Source of the DNA: an uncultured Lachnospiraceae bacterium
GTDB taxonomy: Bacteria > Bacillota > Clostridia > Lachnospirales > Lachnospiraceae
Reading direction: 5' to 3'
Assembly: GCA_947625875.1 (NCBI GenBank)
Contig: CANQQG010000009.1
Coordinates: 1 to 55,749 of the forward strand
DNA: 55,749 nt
In this document: positions 42,301 to 50,962 of the stretch, in pieces
Layout: the number at the start of each line of letters is the position of its first letter
Position numbering within the stretch: position 1 is the first letter of the stretch
The notes under the pieces: generated by a model
Told to the model about the DNA's origin: nothing
Databases searched by the model: none
The model's input: the letters and a program-made list of their open reading frames with translations, nothing else
Translations under genes and position numbers: made by a program

Positions 42301-44590
42301 AGCTGCGGCAAAGGAATACTTTGCAAAAGAATACGGCATTACCAATTTTGACTATGCGGAATGGTTTGATGTATTTCAGGATGAAACATTGAAAAATGAT
42401 GATGGTGAAGCGGTATGCGACAGCGTTGGGCTCCGCGCGGGCAAGCCGGTATATGGATACGATGGATGGTGGGGCTATGACAGTATGCCGATCATCAAGT
42501 CCACGAACGGCTCTGAATACCAGAGTGGCACATGGGCTGCGGAGGTGATCGGGAAAAATGAGACCTCTACGACGGCAGACAACAGCGTAGCGCAGTATTG
42601 GCTGTCAAAGGGCATGGATGGCTGGAGACTGGATGTTGCAAACGAAGTTTCGGATGAGACATGGCAGCATTTCCGTAAATCCGTAAAAGCGCTCAACAGC
42701 GACAATGTTATCATCGGCGAAATCTGGACAGATGCAGTGCAGTATCTGATGGGTGATATGTATGATTCTGTTATGAATTATGTATTCCGCGGCGCGGCAA
42801 TGACATTTGCAAAAGCAGAGTCAGAGGATGCGGCTGATGAGGCGATCGCAACGTTGGAGCGTATCCGCGAGCGTTATCCGCAGGAAGCGTTCTATGCGAT
42901 GATGAACCTTGTGGATTCTCATGACACGACGCGTGTGCTTTCTTACCTGGACGATATTGATGATGACAGAAACCAGAAAGAGGTAGAGAAGGCATTCCCG
43001 ACCTATGAGGCCACATCGGATACAGCAAAGAAAAGACAGTATCTGGTAGCATTGATGCAGTTTACATATGCAGGCGCTCCGACTGTTTATTATGGCGATG
43101 AGCTTGGCATGGTAGGTTCGGATGATCCGGATGACCGCCGTCCGATGATCTGGGGCGAAGGAAATAAGGATCTGGTAGAATGGTATGCGAAGCTTGCAAA
43201 AATCAGGAGCAGCTATACGGCGCTCCGTACGGGCAGCGTAGAAGTATATGATGTCGACGAACCGTCTATCATGGGTTATGTAAGAAGAGATGATGCGTCT
43301 TCTCTGCTCGTGCTGATGAATAATGCAGGTCAGGATGTTACATTAAGCAATGTTTCACTGGAAAAACTTGGCGATGTTACGGCAGTGACAGATATGATTT
43401 CGGGAGCAGAGATTGCGGTATCCGGGCAGACAGCGACAGTGACAGTACCGGCATATTCCGGCGTCATCTTAGTGGATTCTGCAAAGAAAGCGGAGATCAG
43501 CATTGCTTCGGAAAGCCTGAAACCGGGTTATGATCCGGCATATAAAGTAACGGAGCGCGCAGTGAAAGTGACAGGTGTTTCTTTCAGCGAGAACGAGGTT
43601 TCTGTCAGAGTCGGCGATGCCGTATCCCTGAGCGATAGGCTTGTGGTTGCGCCGGAAAATGCGACGACAAAGACGGCGAAGTGGAAAACTTCGGATAAGA
43701 CGGTAGCGACAGTGGATGCTGACGGCAGATTGACGGCAATTGGAACAGGAACCGCAACAATTACGGCAACGACAAAAGATGGGTTGTTTACGGCAACATG
43801 CACCGTAAAGGTGGAACAGGCATCGGCCATCGTTCCGGTACCGTCTGCGCCTGACACATCTTCTGGTACACAGACTGCGCCTGGCGCGTCTTCCGGTACG
43901 CAGACTGCGCCGGAGACCGGGACATATAAAGAGGTCGAAAAAGCGGATGGCAGCAAGCAGTTCGTAGACAGTAACGGAAAGGTTGTTACAAATTCATTTG
44001 TTACGGTAGAGGACGGAAATACATATTATACATTAGAAGATGGTACCGTTGCAGAAAATCAGATTGTAGCAGTGGACGACGCAAAATATTTTGCCAAGGA
44101 AGACGGTGTGATCGCAAAGAAGGAATTCTGCTCGACGCCGGATGGCGATATGGTATATGCGCTTGAAGACGGCAAACTGGCAGCGAACAGGGTCATTACC
44201 GTAAACGGCAGGAAATATTTTGCGACAGAAGACAGCACAATTGCAAAATCAGGCTTCTTTGCAACAGCAAAAGGCAATAAGGTTTATGCACGCAGTGACG
44301 GTACGCTGATTACGGGCAGAAGCTTTTCTGTAAATGGTAAGCGGTATTATACAGCGGCGTCAGGAGCAGTTGTAAAATCTGGTTTCTATAAGACGGCAAA
44401 TGGTAAGAGAGTTTACGCAAAAGCTTCCGGCGCGTTGATAGCAGGCGGAACGTTTAAGGTAGACGGCAAGCGGTATTATGCAAACAAGAGCGGCGTGATT
44501 GCAGTGAAAAAATGGGTGAAGATCGGCAATAAAAAATACTATTGCAGCGCATCCGGGGCGATTACGAAAGTAAAGACTGTAAAAAAATAA
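39377..44590 (+). CDS. Giant cell-wall-bound GH13 amylase/pullulanase-type enzyme
   Basis: This 1737-residue secreted enzyme acts on starch-like glucans. In order it has an N-terminal signal peptide (about 1-52) and two related N-terminal modules of the X25/pullulanase-accessory type (from about 188 and 476; each starts VYIPGTLPG or VFVPGTFPG and contains YEYKIA and WYSD/YYSD). The GH13 barrel runs from about 778, with nucleophile Asp1086 (GWRLDV), acid/base Glu1115 (IIGEIW) and Asp1183 (VDSHDT). A BIG2-type domain (about 1397-1480), a Thr/Ser/Pro-rich linker and about ten wall-binding-type repeats of 20 residues (1516-1737) follow. The repeats should hold it on the surface. ATG 39377 follows AAAGGAGAAAG. 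Exact product specificity cannot be read. Confidence 0.92.
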   Translation: MERAKKVHGVRRRPITKIISFLLALAMMMTMPQGMSQLGMTVTAKAAAETMNITVHLKADGWEQPAFYYWSASGASVNPVFEGDSGKEVFWSNGEENPKLTKNEDGFWTLTIKSGEGLEGLFVDLLDSGKPADPPKQTENIEIYNIFSEYTEDIPKDVYGFISDGEPDGNKKVDWYFDETDIPPEERDVYIPGTLPGASWTPTQSCKMSYLGKGLYEYTFKDVSPSEEKYEYKIAMDDDWHENYGEGGQLGAGNYLIDVQETMDVTIWYSDISHLSKTSLNYIQGADVSLSGTGIPSGTKLTDTQLTGKYTAKVKLAAGTYDDVKITYKGKTYDLAGFVVSEEGDVTFNFDPMSEEFGCDAIEAEVKSGAEVNAAGMITFTAGFAETQTSEEITVKYADKSTVKTKGMETAVLKAMSKLNKAFKSDALWLGDAECELVYYFEVDGARVIADGVKTTEIDGDSYMVFQKPKFEGRKVFVPGTFPGPSWEVASNPMTYAGNGLYTYTFKDVPAANYEYKIAIDGSWGENYGLNGVADGANIAVAVTEQQDVTVYYSDFSHNSRTSINYVYGASVELKGTGIPSGTKLTDDRLTGIYSAIVAMSEGTYTDTVIVYNDTEYPVGKYTVSAAKDVHFYFDPETGLSYNDASDAKVDTAKLYYDSRDLNYKKPYGAIATGEAAVFTIQTGEEATAVELYVKGKETKKVTLEKSGNAANGLQKWSGTLTMDTIGEYDYYFAVHREGALQIYADDDGNYGTGKACDLLDMTPYDLIVYQSGYKTPDWMKNGVIYQIFPERFYNGDVTNDTATSDARGTVQYEYMPDWYIWPENPEQESDDRIDTYPEQAYQGDGEWSNEIYGGDLKGITERIDYLKALGVTVIYLNPVFESISSHRYDTSDYKNIDPILGTLGDFEELVNTAEENGMYVVLDGVFNHVSDDSVYFYRYYEYLEEGTDTIGAYPYWAYVYDYMKEKGVDQQTAEAAAKEYFAKEYGITNFDYAEWFDVFQDETLKNDDGEAVCDSVGLRAGKPVYGYDGWWGYDSMPIIKSTNGSEYQSGTWAAEVIGKNETSTTADNSVAQYWLSKGMDGWRLDVANEVSDETWQHFRKSVKALNSDNVIIGEIWTDAVQYLMGDMYDSVMNYVFRGAAMTFAKAESEDAADEAIATLERIRERYPQEAFYAMMNLVDSHDTTRVLSYLDDIDDDRNQKEVEKAFPTYEATSDTAKKRQYLVALMQFTYAGAPTVYYGDELGMVGSDDPDDRRPMIWGEGNKDLVEWYAKLAKIRSSYTALRTGSVEVYDVDEPSIMGYVRRDDASSLLVLMNNAGQDVTLSNVSLEKLGDVTAVTDMISGAEIAVSGQTATVTVPAYSGVILVDSAKKAEISIASESLKPGYDPAYKVTERAVKVTGVSFSENEVSVRVGDAVSLSDRLVVAPENATTKTAKWKTSDKTVATVDADGRLTAIGTGTATITATTKDGLFTATCTVKVEQASAIVPVPSAPDTSSGTQTAPGASSGTQTAPETGTYKEVEKADGSKQFVDSNGKVVTNSFVTVEDGNTYYTLEDGTVAENQIVAVDDAKYFAKEDGVIAKKEFCSTPDGDMVYALEDGKLAANRVITVNGRKYFATEDSTIAKSGFFATAKGNKVYARSDGTLITGRSFSVNGKRYYTAASGAVVKSGFYKTANGKRVYAKASGALIAGGTFKVDGKRYYANKSGVIAVKKWVKIGNKKYYCSASGAITKVKTVKK

Positions 44591-44606
44591 ACGGATATGA
44601 TGTCTG

Positions 44607-44642
44607 GAAAGCCATGGCAGGTTTCTGCTGTGGCTTTCTTTT
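44607..44642 (+). terminator. Terminator after the amylase gene
   Basis: GAAAGCCA at 44607-44614 pairs with TGGCTTTC at 44631-44638, with an inner GCAG/CTGC pair, followed by TTTT. Confidence 0.82.
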
Positions 44643-44687
44643 GCTCGACTGTCAGGTTTGGCGTGAACGTTTTCAGGTCGAAAAATG

Positions 44688-44716
44688 TGGACTTTTAAAG
44701 CATTTTATGCTAAACT
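44688..44716 (+). promoter_or_regulatory. Candidate promoter of the transglutaminase locus
   Basis: TGGACT at 44688-44693 and TAAACT at 44711-44716 are separated by 17 bp, 53 nt upstream of the next start codon. Confidence 0.4.
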
Positions 44717-44769
44717 GGTTTCGTTTGGTGGAATTGCCCCAAAATAACATCATATTGGAGGAGCGGAAA

Positions 44770-46548
44770 ATGATAAAACACCGGTTAAACGCATTCCGGC
44801 GGAACAATATATTTTATATGGCAGTGAGTGTCAGCATATTACTTCTGGTTGGCATATCTGCGCCGGTATCTGCGCAGGAAATGCAAAGCCTGCCGGAAAC
44901 TGCGTCAGAGAAAAATATCAGAATAGAATCTCAGACCAAAACGGATGCCGAATCTCGGATCTATACGGATAAACAGGGCGTGGTATACACGCTTAGCAGA
45001 GAAGACAGCTGTTTTATAAGCGGTTATACGGAAACGATAAAAAGCGTCGTCAAAATTCCGGTCAGGATCAAAAAAGACGGACATATTTATAAAGTAAAGG
45101 GAATTGGCAAATCCGCATTTCGGAATTGTACGGCATTAGAGCAGATTGAGGCGCCAAACAGCGTTACAGGCATTGCGGCGGGCGCGTTTTCCGGATGCAG
45201 GAATTTAAAAAGTATCACCGTGCTTCCCGCGGCGTTTATACAGAGGAAAAGCGGGAAGACGTCTCTGGTTACGGTAAAAATCAATGGCGCGCTGCTGTCC
45301 ACGAAGGCGGATGTAAAACTGGAGATCGGCAGGAGCGTGATCCAGGAAGCCGCATCGAATAAAAAGACGGATGCGGTCACGCTGCGGATCTGCGTCACAG
45401 CAAACAGCAATTATCCGGCGACGGCAGCTGTGCCGGATCAGATGACGTTGCAGCAAAAAGCGGTAAAAGCGCTTGCCAAAAGCGGCAAGGATCTGATGGT
45501 AAGGGTGCGGTACGCAAAGGGCGGCAGTTATGACGTCAAAGCAGGCGCGGACGGCCTGAAACAGACGTCAGGAAATCTGCAGCTTGCGCTCGGACAAAAA
45601 GATGCGGGCGATATATCCGGCGCAACCAAAACGGATCTGAAAAAAGCGCTTCGCAAAAACGGGATTGACGCAGATAAAGTAAAAATCTTAACCTATTCTT
45701 TGGAACAGGGCTCCGGGGCTGGTCTGAGTATCGTGTTCCCCGCAAAAGGCGTCAGGGGCGCAAAATCCGGCAGTAAAGTATATCTATACCGGTATGACCG
45801 GAAAAATCACGTGTTTGCGGCGGCGTCCTTTCATCCGTATACGGTTTCCAAAAAGGGCAATATAACCATGTCCGTTATGAGAGGCGGCGTGTATGTAGCC
45901 ACAAAAAAACCGTTCCGGTATATGAGCAGACAGCCCGCAAATGAATTTCTGACAGAATCCGGCAGCACGTATTATATAGATAAAAATGGAGCGGCGGTGC
46001 ATGGATGGAAAAAGATCGGCGGCGCGTATTATTATTTCGATCGGGACAATGGGAAGATGGCCATCGGCGGCAAGGTGGACGGCATAAAACTCCGGGCGGA
46101 CGGAACGGCTGTGCAGACGGACGCAAATGTAAAGAAAATCCAGACAATGATCAAGGCGCGCGCCGTAGTAGAGCAGGTTACCGCCCCTACTGACAGCAAA
46201 AGCCAGAAAATAGAAAAGTGTTTCCGCTGGATCTTCCAGTTCCCGTACCGGAGATACCGGCGGCTGAGCCCGATCTGCAGGCAGCCGGGCTGGGAAGTGA
46301 CGTTTGCCAATGATATCTTTGATAATCACCAGGGATGCTGCGTATCGGAAGCGGCCGCGGCTGCGTTCCTGTTTCATGAGTGCGGTTATAAGACCGTATA
46401 TGTAGCTACCGATACCGGCCACGCATGGGTGGAGCTGAACGGAAGGGTATATGATCCGCTGTTTGCGGAAGCGAGAGGATTCAGCCAATATTATAATATC
46501 CCATATGACGGATATGGCATGTGGGCGGTTATAAAAAGAAAAATCTAA
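44770..46548 (+). CDS. Secreted LRR, wall-binding and transglutaminase-like protein
   Basis: This 592-residue surface protein has a signal peptide with a VSA-type site near residue 35 and BspA-type leucine-rich repeats (about 60-150, IGKSAFRNCTALEQIEAPNS). A middle domain of unknown type follows. Wall-binding repeats lie near 395-440 (TYYIDKNGAAVHGWKKIGGA), and a transglutaminase-like domain spans about 460-592. Its triad appears intact: Cys524 (GCCVSE; Cys523 adjacent), His551 (GHAWVEL), Asp562 (VYDPLFAE). Such domains may cross-link or cut peptide bonds. GGAGGAG precedes ATG 44770. It is followed at 20 nt by the next surface gene, so an operon is likely. Confidence 0.85.
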   Translation: MIKHRLNAFRRNNIFYMAVSVSILLLVGISAPVSAQEMQSLPETASEKNIRIESQTKTDAESRIYTDKQGVVYTLSREDSCFISGYTETIKSVVKIPVRIKKDGHIYKVKGIGKSAFRNCTALEQIEAPNSVTGIAAGAFSGCRNLKSITVLPAAFIQRKSGKTSLVTVKINGALLSTKADVKLEIGRSVIQEAASNKKTDAVTLRICVTANSNYPATAAVPDQMTLQQKAVKALAKSGKDLMVRVRYAKGGSYDVKAGADGLKQTSGNLQLALGQKDAGDISGATKTDLKKALRKNGIDADKVKILTYSLEQGSGAGLSIVFPAKGVRGAKSGSKVYLYRYDRKNHVFAAASFHPYTVSKKGNITMSVMRGGVYVATKKPFRYMSRQPANEFLTESGSTYYIDKNGAAVHGWKKIGGAYYYFDRDNGKMAIGGKVDGIKLRADGTAVQTDANVKKIQTMIKARAVVEQVTAPTDSKSQKIEKCFRWIFQFPYRRYRRLSPICRQPGWEVTFANDIFDNHQGCCVSEAAAAAFLFHECGYKTVYVATDTGHAWVELNGRVYDPLFAEARGFSQYYNIPYDGYGMWAVIKRKI

Positions 46549-46568
46549 AGCAAAGGAGAAGATAAGCG

Positions 46569-47279
46569 ATGATGAAAAAAATGGTCTGTGCGGTCCTGCT
46601 GGCTGCCGTATTGTCGGTTTCTTCAGCGGCGGGTCCTGCTTTTGCGCCGCGTCCGGTTACAGTGGCTGCGGCGGAGAAAAAGGACGGCCTGCAGGAAGAA
46701 AAGGGCGCTTATTATTATTATTATGAGAATGGGAAGCGCGTGAAAAATGAATGGGTCACTGTGAATGGCAGCGATTACTATTTTCAGGGCAATGGCAGGG
46801 CGGCGACATTCAGTACAAAGATCAAAGGCAAGTATTATATCTTTGACAGCCGCGGGAGGCTTCAGAAGCCGTCTGAGAAAAAAATCATAAAGATCAAAAC
46901 AGGCGACGGGAAAAGCAAAAAATATTATGTAAATGCCAATGGAACTGCCCAAAAAGGCTGGTCGGAAGATAAGAAGTATTATTTTTATGAGACGGGCGAA
47001 ATGGTAACGGGCATTGAGGTATTTCATGAAAAGTTTTATTATTTCGGCGCAAGTGGGAAGTATAATGAAGCAAAGACAAAACAACTCAGGAAGGCGGCGA
47101 AATATGAAGCGTCATTTGCCGGCCTGAAAAAACTGATTGGAAAACCGGTAAAAGAAAAATATTACAGCGGGAGCTGTTATGGAAAAGGAAAGGATGGCGT
47201 TCTGACATATGAAAACTTTACCGTTTATACATTTAAACCGGACAAAGGCGAAGAGATCTTCATGGGAGCAGACGATTAG
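46569..47279 (+). CDS. Secreted wall-binding-repeat protein
   Basis: This 236-residue protein has a signal peptide and then several Tyr/Gly-rich wall-binding-type repeats, such as GAYYYYYENGKRVKNEW and DYYFQGNGRAA (residues 45-160). A C-terminal domain (about 177-236, KKLIGKPVKEKYYSGSCYGK then TYENFTVYTF) is not recognised. It has no transglutaminase triad, so it may be a structural or substrate partner for the transglutaminase-like proteins beside it. AAAGGAGAAG precedes the ATG. The next gene's Shine-Dalgarno overlaps its stop codon. Confidence 0.82.
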   Translation: MMKKMVCAVLLAAVLSVSSAAGPAFAPRPVTVAAAEKKDGLQEEKGAYYYYYENGKRVKNEWVTVNGSDYYFQGNGRAATFSTKIKGKYYIFDSRGRLQKPSEKKIIKIKTGDGKSKKYYVNANGTAQKGWSEDKKYYFYETGEMVTGIEVFHEKFYYFGASGKYNEAKTKQLRKAAKYEASFAGLKKLIGKPVKEKYYSGSCYGKGKDGVLTYENFTVYTFKPDKGEEIFMGADD

Positions 47280-47289
47280 GAGGACACAG

Positions 47290-47844
47290 ATGTTAAAGAA
47301 ATTTGGGATTTTATTATTGACCGTCTGCCTGCTGGCCGGCGGTTTTGGCACAGCGGCGCAGGCGTCGACCGGAAACAGTCTGGAGCAGACGGTAACAAAG
47401 ATTGTAAACCAGAAGGTGAAGAAATCAGACGGCGGTAAGAGCAAATTAAAAAAATTGTTCGTATACGTGCAGAAAAATTATGATTATGGCCGCAAAGTCG
47501 GTTTTAAAACCTATTCCGGATGGGAAAAAGATTATGCGGCGGAGATGTTTTCGGCGAAAAAGGGAAGCTGCTACCACTATGCGGCGGCTTACGCATTTCT
47601 TGCAAAAAAAGCGACCGGCTATTCTGTGCGTGTCGGCGTCGGGAAGACAAATGGATTCAGCGGCAAGCTGCAGCCTCACGCGTGGGTGGAAGTGAAGATC
47701 AGTTCCAGGTGGTATATCTGTGATCCGAATATGGATAAATATGCGGCGGGCTCTTCCAGAAAATATTTCCTGAAAAACCGGAACAGCCTGAAAAGTACCT
47801 ACAATAACTTTAAAGACACGAAATATGTGAATGTGTCTTTTTAA
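47290..47844 (+). CDS. Small secreted transglutaminase-like protein
   Basis: This 184-residue protein has a signal peptide ending near residue 26 (GTAAQAST) and then a compact transglutaminase-like domain. The triad reads Cys94 (KGSCYHYAAA), His130 (QPHAWVEV) and Asp145 (ICDPNMD). It lacks wall-binding repeats, unlike its two paralogues in this locus, so it may be released or held by the adjacent repeat protein. AGGAGG overlaps the upstream TAG stop, giving tight coupling. Activity as cross-linker or protease is not decidable from sequence. Confidence 0.85.
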   Translation: MLKKFGILLLTVCLLAGGFGTAAQASTGNSLEQTVTKIVNQKVKKSDGGKSKLKKLFVYVQKNYDYGRKVGFKTYSGWEKDYAAEMFSAKKGSCYHYAAAYAFLAKKATGYSVRVGVGKTNGFSGKLQPHAWVEVKISSRWYICDPNMDKYAAGSSRKYFLKNRNSLKSTYNNFKDTKYVNVSF

Positions 47845-47884
47845 AATAAAACCGGCGTTCTGCAGTATTTTAGGGGTTTAAGTT

Positions 47885-49276
47885 ATGGTTTTCAGTTCTC
47901 TGATTTTTATCAGCGTGTTTCTGCCTGTTGTGCTGGTTTTGTATTGGCTGCTGCCGTCAGTTAAGGGAAAAAACATCTTGCTGCTGGCGGCCAGCCTTTT
48001 GTTTTATGCATACGGCGAGCCGGTCTATGTGTTGCTTCTGGTCGCGTCTTCTTTTTTAAATTATATCTGGGCGCTGCTGATTGAGCATGGCGGGGCGCGC
48101 CGGAAATGTATTTTGGCGGCCGCGGCGGTGACGGATCTGGCTGTGCTGTGTGTGTTTAAATATGCGGCGTTTCTGACCGGCATTTTTAACAGTATATTCG
48201 GGCTGGCGATTCCTGTGCCGGACGTGGCGCTGCCGGTTGGCATTTCATTTTATACGTTTCAGGCAATGTCGTATGTGATCGACGTTTACCGGGGCGAGGT
48301 CAAGGCGCAGCGGAATTTTATGCATATCCTGTTATATATTTCTTTGTTTCCGCAGCTGATCGCCGGGCCGATCGTAAAATACCACGATATTGAAAAAGAA
48401 CTTGCCGTGCGCAGTACGGACGCATGGGAATCGGCAAAAGGGATACAGCGGTTTATTATCGGGCTTGGGAAAAAGACGCTGATCGCAAATTATATGGGGG
48501 AAGTGGCGGATCTGCTGTTTGCGGCTCCGATGGAACAGATCAATATCCTGAGCGCATGGATCGGCGCGGGCGCATATATGCTCCAGATTTATTTTGATTT
48601 CAGCGGGTACAGCGATATGGCGATCGGAATGGGCCGGATGTTCGGTTTTCATTTTAAAGAAAATTTCCGCCACCCGTATGCCGCGGTTTCGGTGAAGGAT
48701 TTTTGGAGGAGATGGCATATTTCCCTGTCCGGGTGGTTTCGTGAGTATCTGTACATACCGCTGGGCGGCAACCGGAAAGGGCGCGCCAGGACAAGCCTGA
48801 ATAAGATCCTCGTGTTTGCCTGTACGGGTATGTGGCATGGGGCGAATATGACGTTCCTGTTCTGGGGGCTGTTTCATGGATTCTTCCTGATGCTGGAAGA
48901 ATATATCCCGTTTTTCCGCAAGGAAAGCGGTTTTTGGAAAAAGCTGGTCGGGCATATTTATACGCTTCTGGTCGTTCTGGTCGGGTTTGTATTTTTCCGC
49001 GCGGACAGTATGCGGCAGGGCGCGGAGTGGATCGGTAAAATGGCGGCGGGGCTGCAGTTTGATGACGTGTCGATGCGGCTTGTGGCGTCGCTGCTGACGC
49101 CGGTTCATCTGGCGGCTTTTGCGGCAGGGGTCGTCGCGTCTGTGCCGATGGAGCGCGCCGCCCGGACAAAACCGGTTCAGCGTATGGCATGGCCGCTGAC
49201 GATCGCGTTGCTGGCCGTCTGTATGCTGCATCTTGCGGGCGGAACCTATAATCCGTTTATTTATTTTCGGTTTTAA
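47885..49276 (+). CDS. MBOAT-family membrane O-acyltransferase (AlgI/DltB-like)
   Basis: This 463-residue polytopic enzyme of the membrane-bound O-acyltransferase family has the conserved region FWRRWHISLSGWFREYLYI, PLGGNRKG and GMWHGANMTFLFWG, with the catalytic histidine His318. It passes acyl groups from a cytoplasmic donor across the membrane. The next gene encodes the expected AlgJ/DHHW-like extracytoplasmic partner, a pairing known from polysaccharide O-acetylation systems such as alginate. No dltA or dltC lies nearby, so O-acetylation of a surface glycan is more likely than D-alanylation of teichoic acid. The acceptor is unknown. Confidence 0.93.
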   Translation: MVFSSLIFISVFLPVVLVLYWLLPSVKGKNILLLAASLLFYAYGEPVYVLLLVASSFLNYIWALLIEHGGARRKCILAAAAVTDLAVLCVFKYAAFLTGIFNSIFGLAIPVPDVALPVGISFYTFQAMSYVIDVYRGEVKAQRNFMHILLYISLFPQLIAGPIVKYHDIEKELAVRSTDAWESAKGIQRFIIGLGKKTLIANYMGEVADLLFAAPMEQINILSAWIGAGAYMLQIYFDFSGYSDMAIGMGRMFGFHFKENFRHPYAAVSVKDFWRRWHISLSGWFREYLYIPLGGNRKGRARTSLNKILVFACTGMWHGANMTFLFWGLFHGFFLMLEEYIPFFRKESGFWKKLVGHIYTLLVVLVGFVFFRADSMRQGAEWIGKMAAGLQFDDVSMRLVASLLTPVHLAAFAAGVVASVPMERAARTKPVQRMAWPLTIALLAVCMLHLAGGTYNPFIYFRF

Positions 49277-49291
49277 GAGGGGGTGCGGCGG

Positions 49292-50653
49292 ATGAAAGCC
49301 AAATGTAAAATTTATATCGCGCTGTTTTTATGTATCTGCGCGCTGCCGTCCGCCGGATTGCTGTTTGGCGGCATGGAAGAATCTATGGAAAACAGGGATA
49401 CGGCGCAGGCGCCTGTGTTGTTTACGGAAACGGGAGTCAATGTCGCTTTTCTGCGGGATGCCGGGGCATGGTTCGAGGATCATTTTGCGTTCCGCAACGA
49501 GTGGGTGACGGGACATGCGCTGTTAATGGGAAAGCTGTTCCATGTATCATCGCAGGAAAGCGTGATCACCGGAAAGGACGGCTGGCTTTTTTACCGGGAT
49601 TCGCTCGAAGATTTCCAGGGCGCGGAACTTCTGTCAGACCGCAAACTGTTCCATGTGGCGCATTCCATGGCAATGATACAGCGGTACGCGCAGGAAAACG
49701 GGATAAAATTTGTCTTTACAATAGCGCCGAATAAAAATTCCCTGTACGGAGAATATATGCCGTATTATTATCAGGCGTTCCGTTCGGGGGAGAGCAATCT
49801 GGGCCGACTTCAGAAATATCTGGATTCCGAGGGCGTGAATTATGTCGATCTGTATGGACTGCTGAAAAACCAGGCGGGCAGATGCTTATATCACAAAAGA
49901 GATTCCCACTGGAACAACGAGGGGGCGGCGCTGGCGTCCGATGCGGTTTTATCATGTCTGGAAAAAGAGCATCTGTCGTATGTCGGCAGGCAGTACAGCA
50001 TACGGAAGGATTTTGAGGGCGATCTGGATAAAATGCTTTATCCGGCGGCGGTAACGCCGGAAGAAGAGATCTATTATGATCCGATGCCGCAGTTTGCCTA
50101 TGTTGAAGAGGTGGAAAATAATTTTGCGCCAAAGATCGCAACGGTTTCTTCCGGCGGGGGAAGTCTTGTCATGTACCGGGATTCCTTTGGAAACGCGCTG
50201 CTGCCTTATATGGCGGAGGCATATGGAGATGCATATTTTTCCCGCGGGCTGCCGTATCATCTTTCTGATCTGCAGGAGCATGGAGCGGACACGCTGGTCA
50301 TTGAGCGCGCGGAGCGTTTTTTGCCGGATATGGCGTGTGAAGCGCCGATCATGGAAGCGCCGGCTGTTGAACATGCGATTCCTGATGATGCGGAAGCATT
50401 GGAAGTTTCGGATCCGGAAATCTCGGAGCAGGACGGCCTGACGCAGATTCGGGGACGGATTCCGCTGGGCGAACATGAGATTGAAACGGAAGCCCGGATC
50501 GTTGTAAAGGTAAACGGGGCGGACTGTTATGAAGCGTTTCCGATCGCATACGAGGACGGACAGGAAGGGTTTTCCCTGTGTCTGCCTGTCGGGGCGTTGG
50601 CTGCGGACGGGAACAAATTTGAGCTGTATCTCGTGGAGCAGGGAGTTATGTAA
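49292..50653 (+). CDS. AlgJ/AlgX-like DHHW-family acyltransferase partner
   Basis: This 453-residue protein has one N-terminal membrane anchor (IYIALFLCICALPSAGLLF) and an extracytoplasmic SGNH-like domain of the AlgJ/DHHW type. Key parts are WFEDHFAFRNEW, VITGKDGWLFYRDSLEDF (the GKDGWLFY hallmark), FTIAPNKNSLYGEYMP, DSHWNNEGAALASDAVL (Asp/His pair), and MYRDSFGNALLPYMAE (catalytic-type serine region). It should transfer the acyl group delivered by the MBOAT protein to a surface polymer. AGAGGGGGTG fits ATG 49292. The upstream gene ends 15 nt before. Confidence 0.87.
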   Translation: MKAKCKIYIALFLCICALPSAGLLFGGMEESMENRDTAQAPVLFTETGVNVAFLRDAGAWFEDHFAFRNEWVTGHALLMGKLFHVSSQESVITGKDGWLFYRDSLEDFQGAELLSDRKLFHVAHSMAMIQRYAQENGIKFVFTIAPNKNSLYGEYMPYYYQAFRSGESNLGRLQKYLDSEGVNYVDLYGLLKNQAGRCLYHKRDSHWNNEGAALASDAVLSCLEKEHLSYVGRQYSIRKDFEGDLDKMLYPAAVTPEEEIYYDPMPQFAYVEEVENNFAPKIATVSSGGGSLVMYRDSFGNALLPYMAEAYGDAYFSRGLPYHLSDLQEHGADTLVIERAERFLPDMACEAPIMEAPAVEHAIPDDAEALEVSDPEISEQDGLTQIRGRIPLGEHEIETEARIVVKVNGADCYEAFPIAYEDGQEGFSLCLPVGALAADGNKFELYLVEQGVM

Positions 50654-50669
50654 AGAAAGGGGAATGATT

Positions 50670-50942
50670 ATGAAGAGAAAACAGTTGAAAAAAATTATGG
50701 CGGTTGCGGCCGCGGCGGCCTGCATAGCGGCGGGCTGCGGTACGGATTCCACATCTGACGGGAAGGCGGCGCAGGATAATACGGCGGCGGAAGCGTCTGC
50801 AGATGGGGAAACGGTGGAAGATGGAGAAGAAAGCGAAAGAAAAGAGGTCAGAAGGGAGGACTATCCGGACTGTGACGGCAGCGGGCATGGGTATGTCGAG
50901 ATCTATTATTCGGACGGCACCATGGAAACCGAGGAATATTAA
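50670..50942 (+). CDS. Small predicted lipoprotein
   Basis: This 90-residue protein has a basic start (MKRKQLKK), a hydrophobic stretch and a lipobox (IAAGC, Cys near 22). A Glu/Asp-rich tail follows, ending DCDGSGHGYVEIYYSDGTME. The GSGHGYVEIYYSDG tail is not recognised. AAGGGG suits ATG 50670; an ATG at 50664 is too close. It lies within the surface-protein operon, so a role as membrane-attached accessory is plausible. Confidence 0.7.
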   Translation: MKRKQLKKIMAVAAAAACIAAGCGTDSTSDGKAAQDNTAAEASADGETVEDGEESERKEVRREDYPDCDGSGHGYVEIYYSDGTMETEEY

Positions 50943-50962
50943 GTTTCAGGACGGGAAGGAAG

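Noticed and set aside
43852-43920. CRISPR-like short repeat
   Set aside because: It is a 33-bp in-frame linker repeat in the amylase; there is no spacer structure and no cas gene.
49716-50752. Overlapping minus-strand frames opposite the AlgJ-like gene
   Set aside because: Both frames conflict with a well-supported + strand gene and have no recognisable domain.
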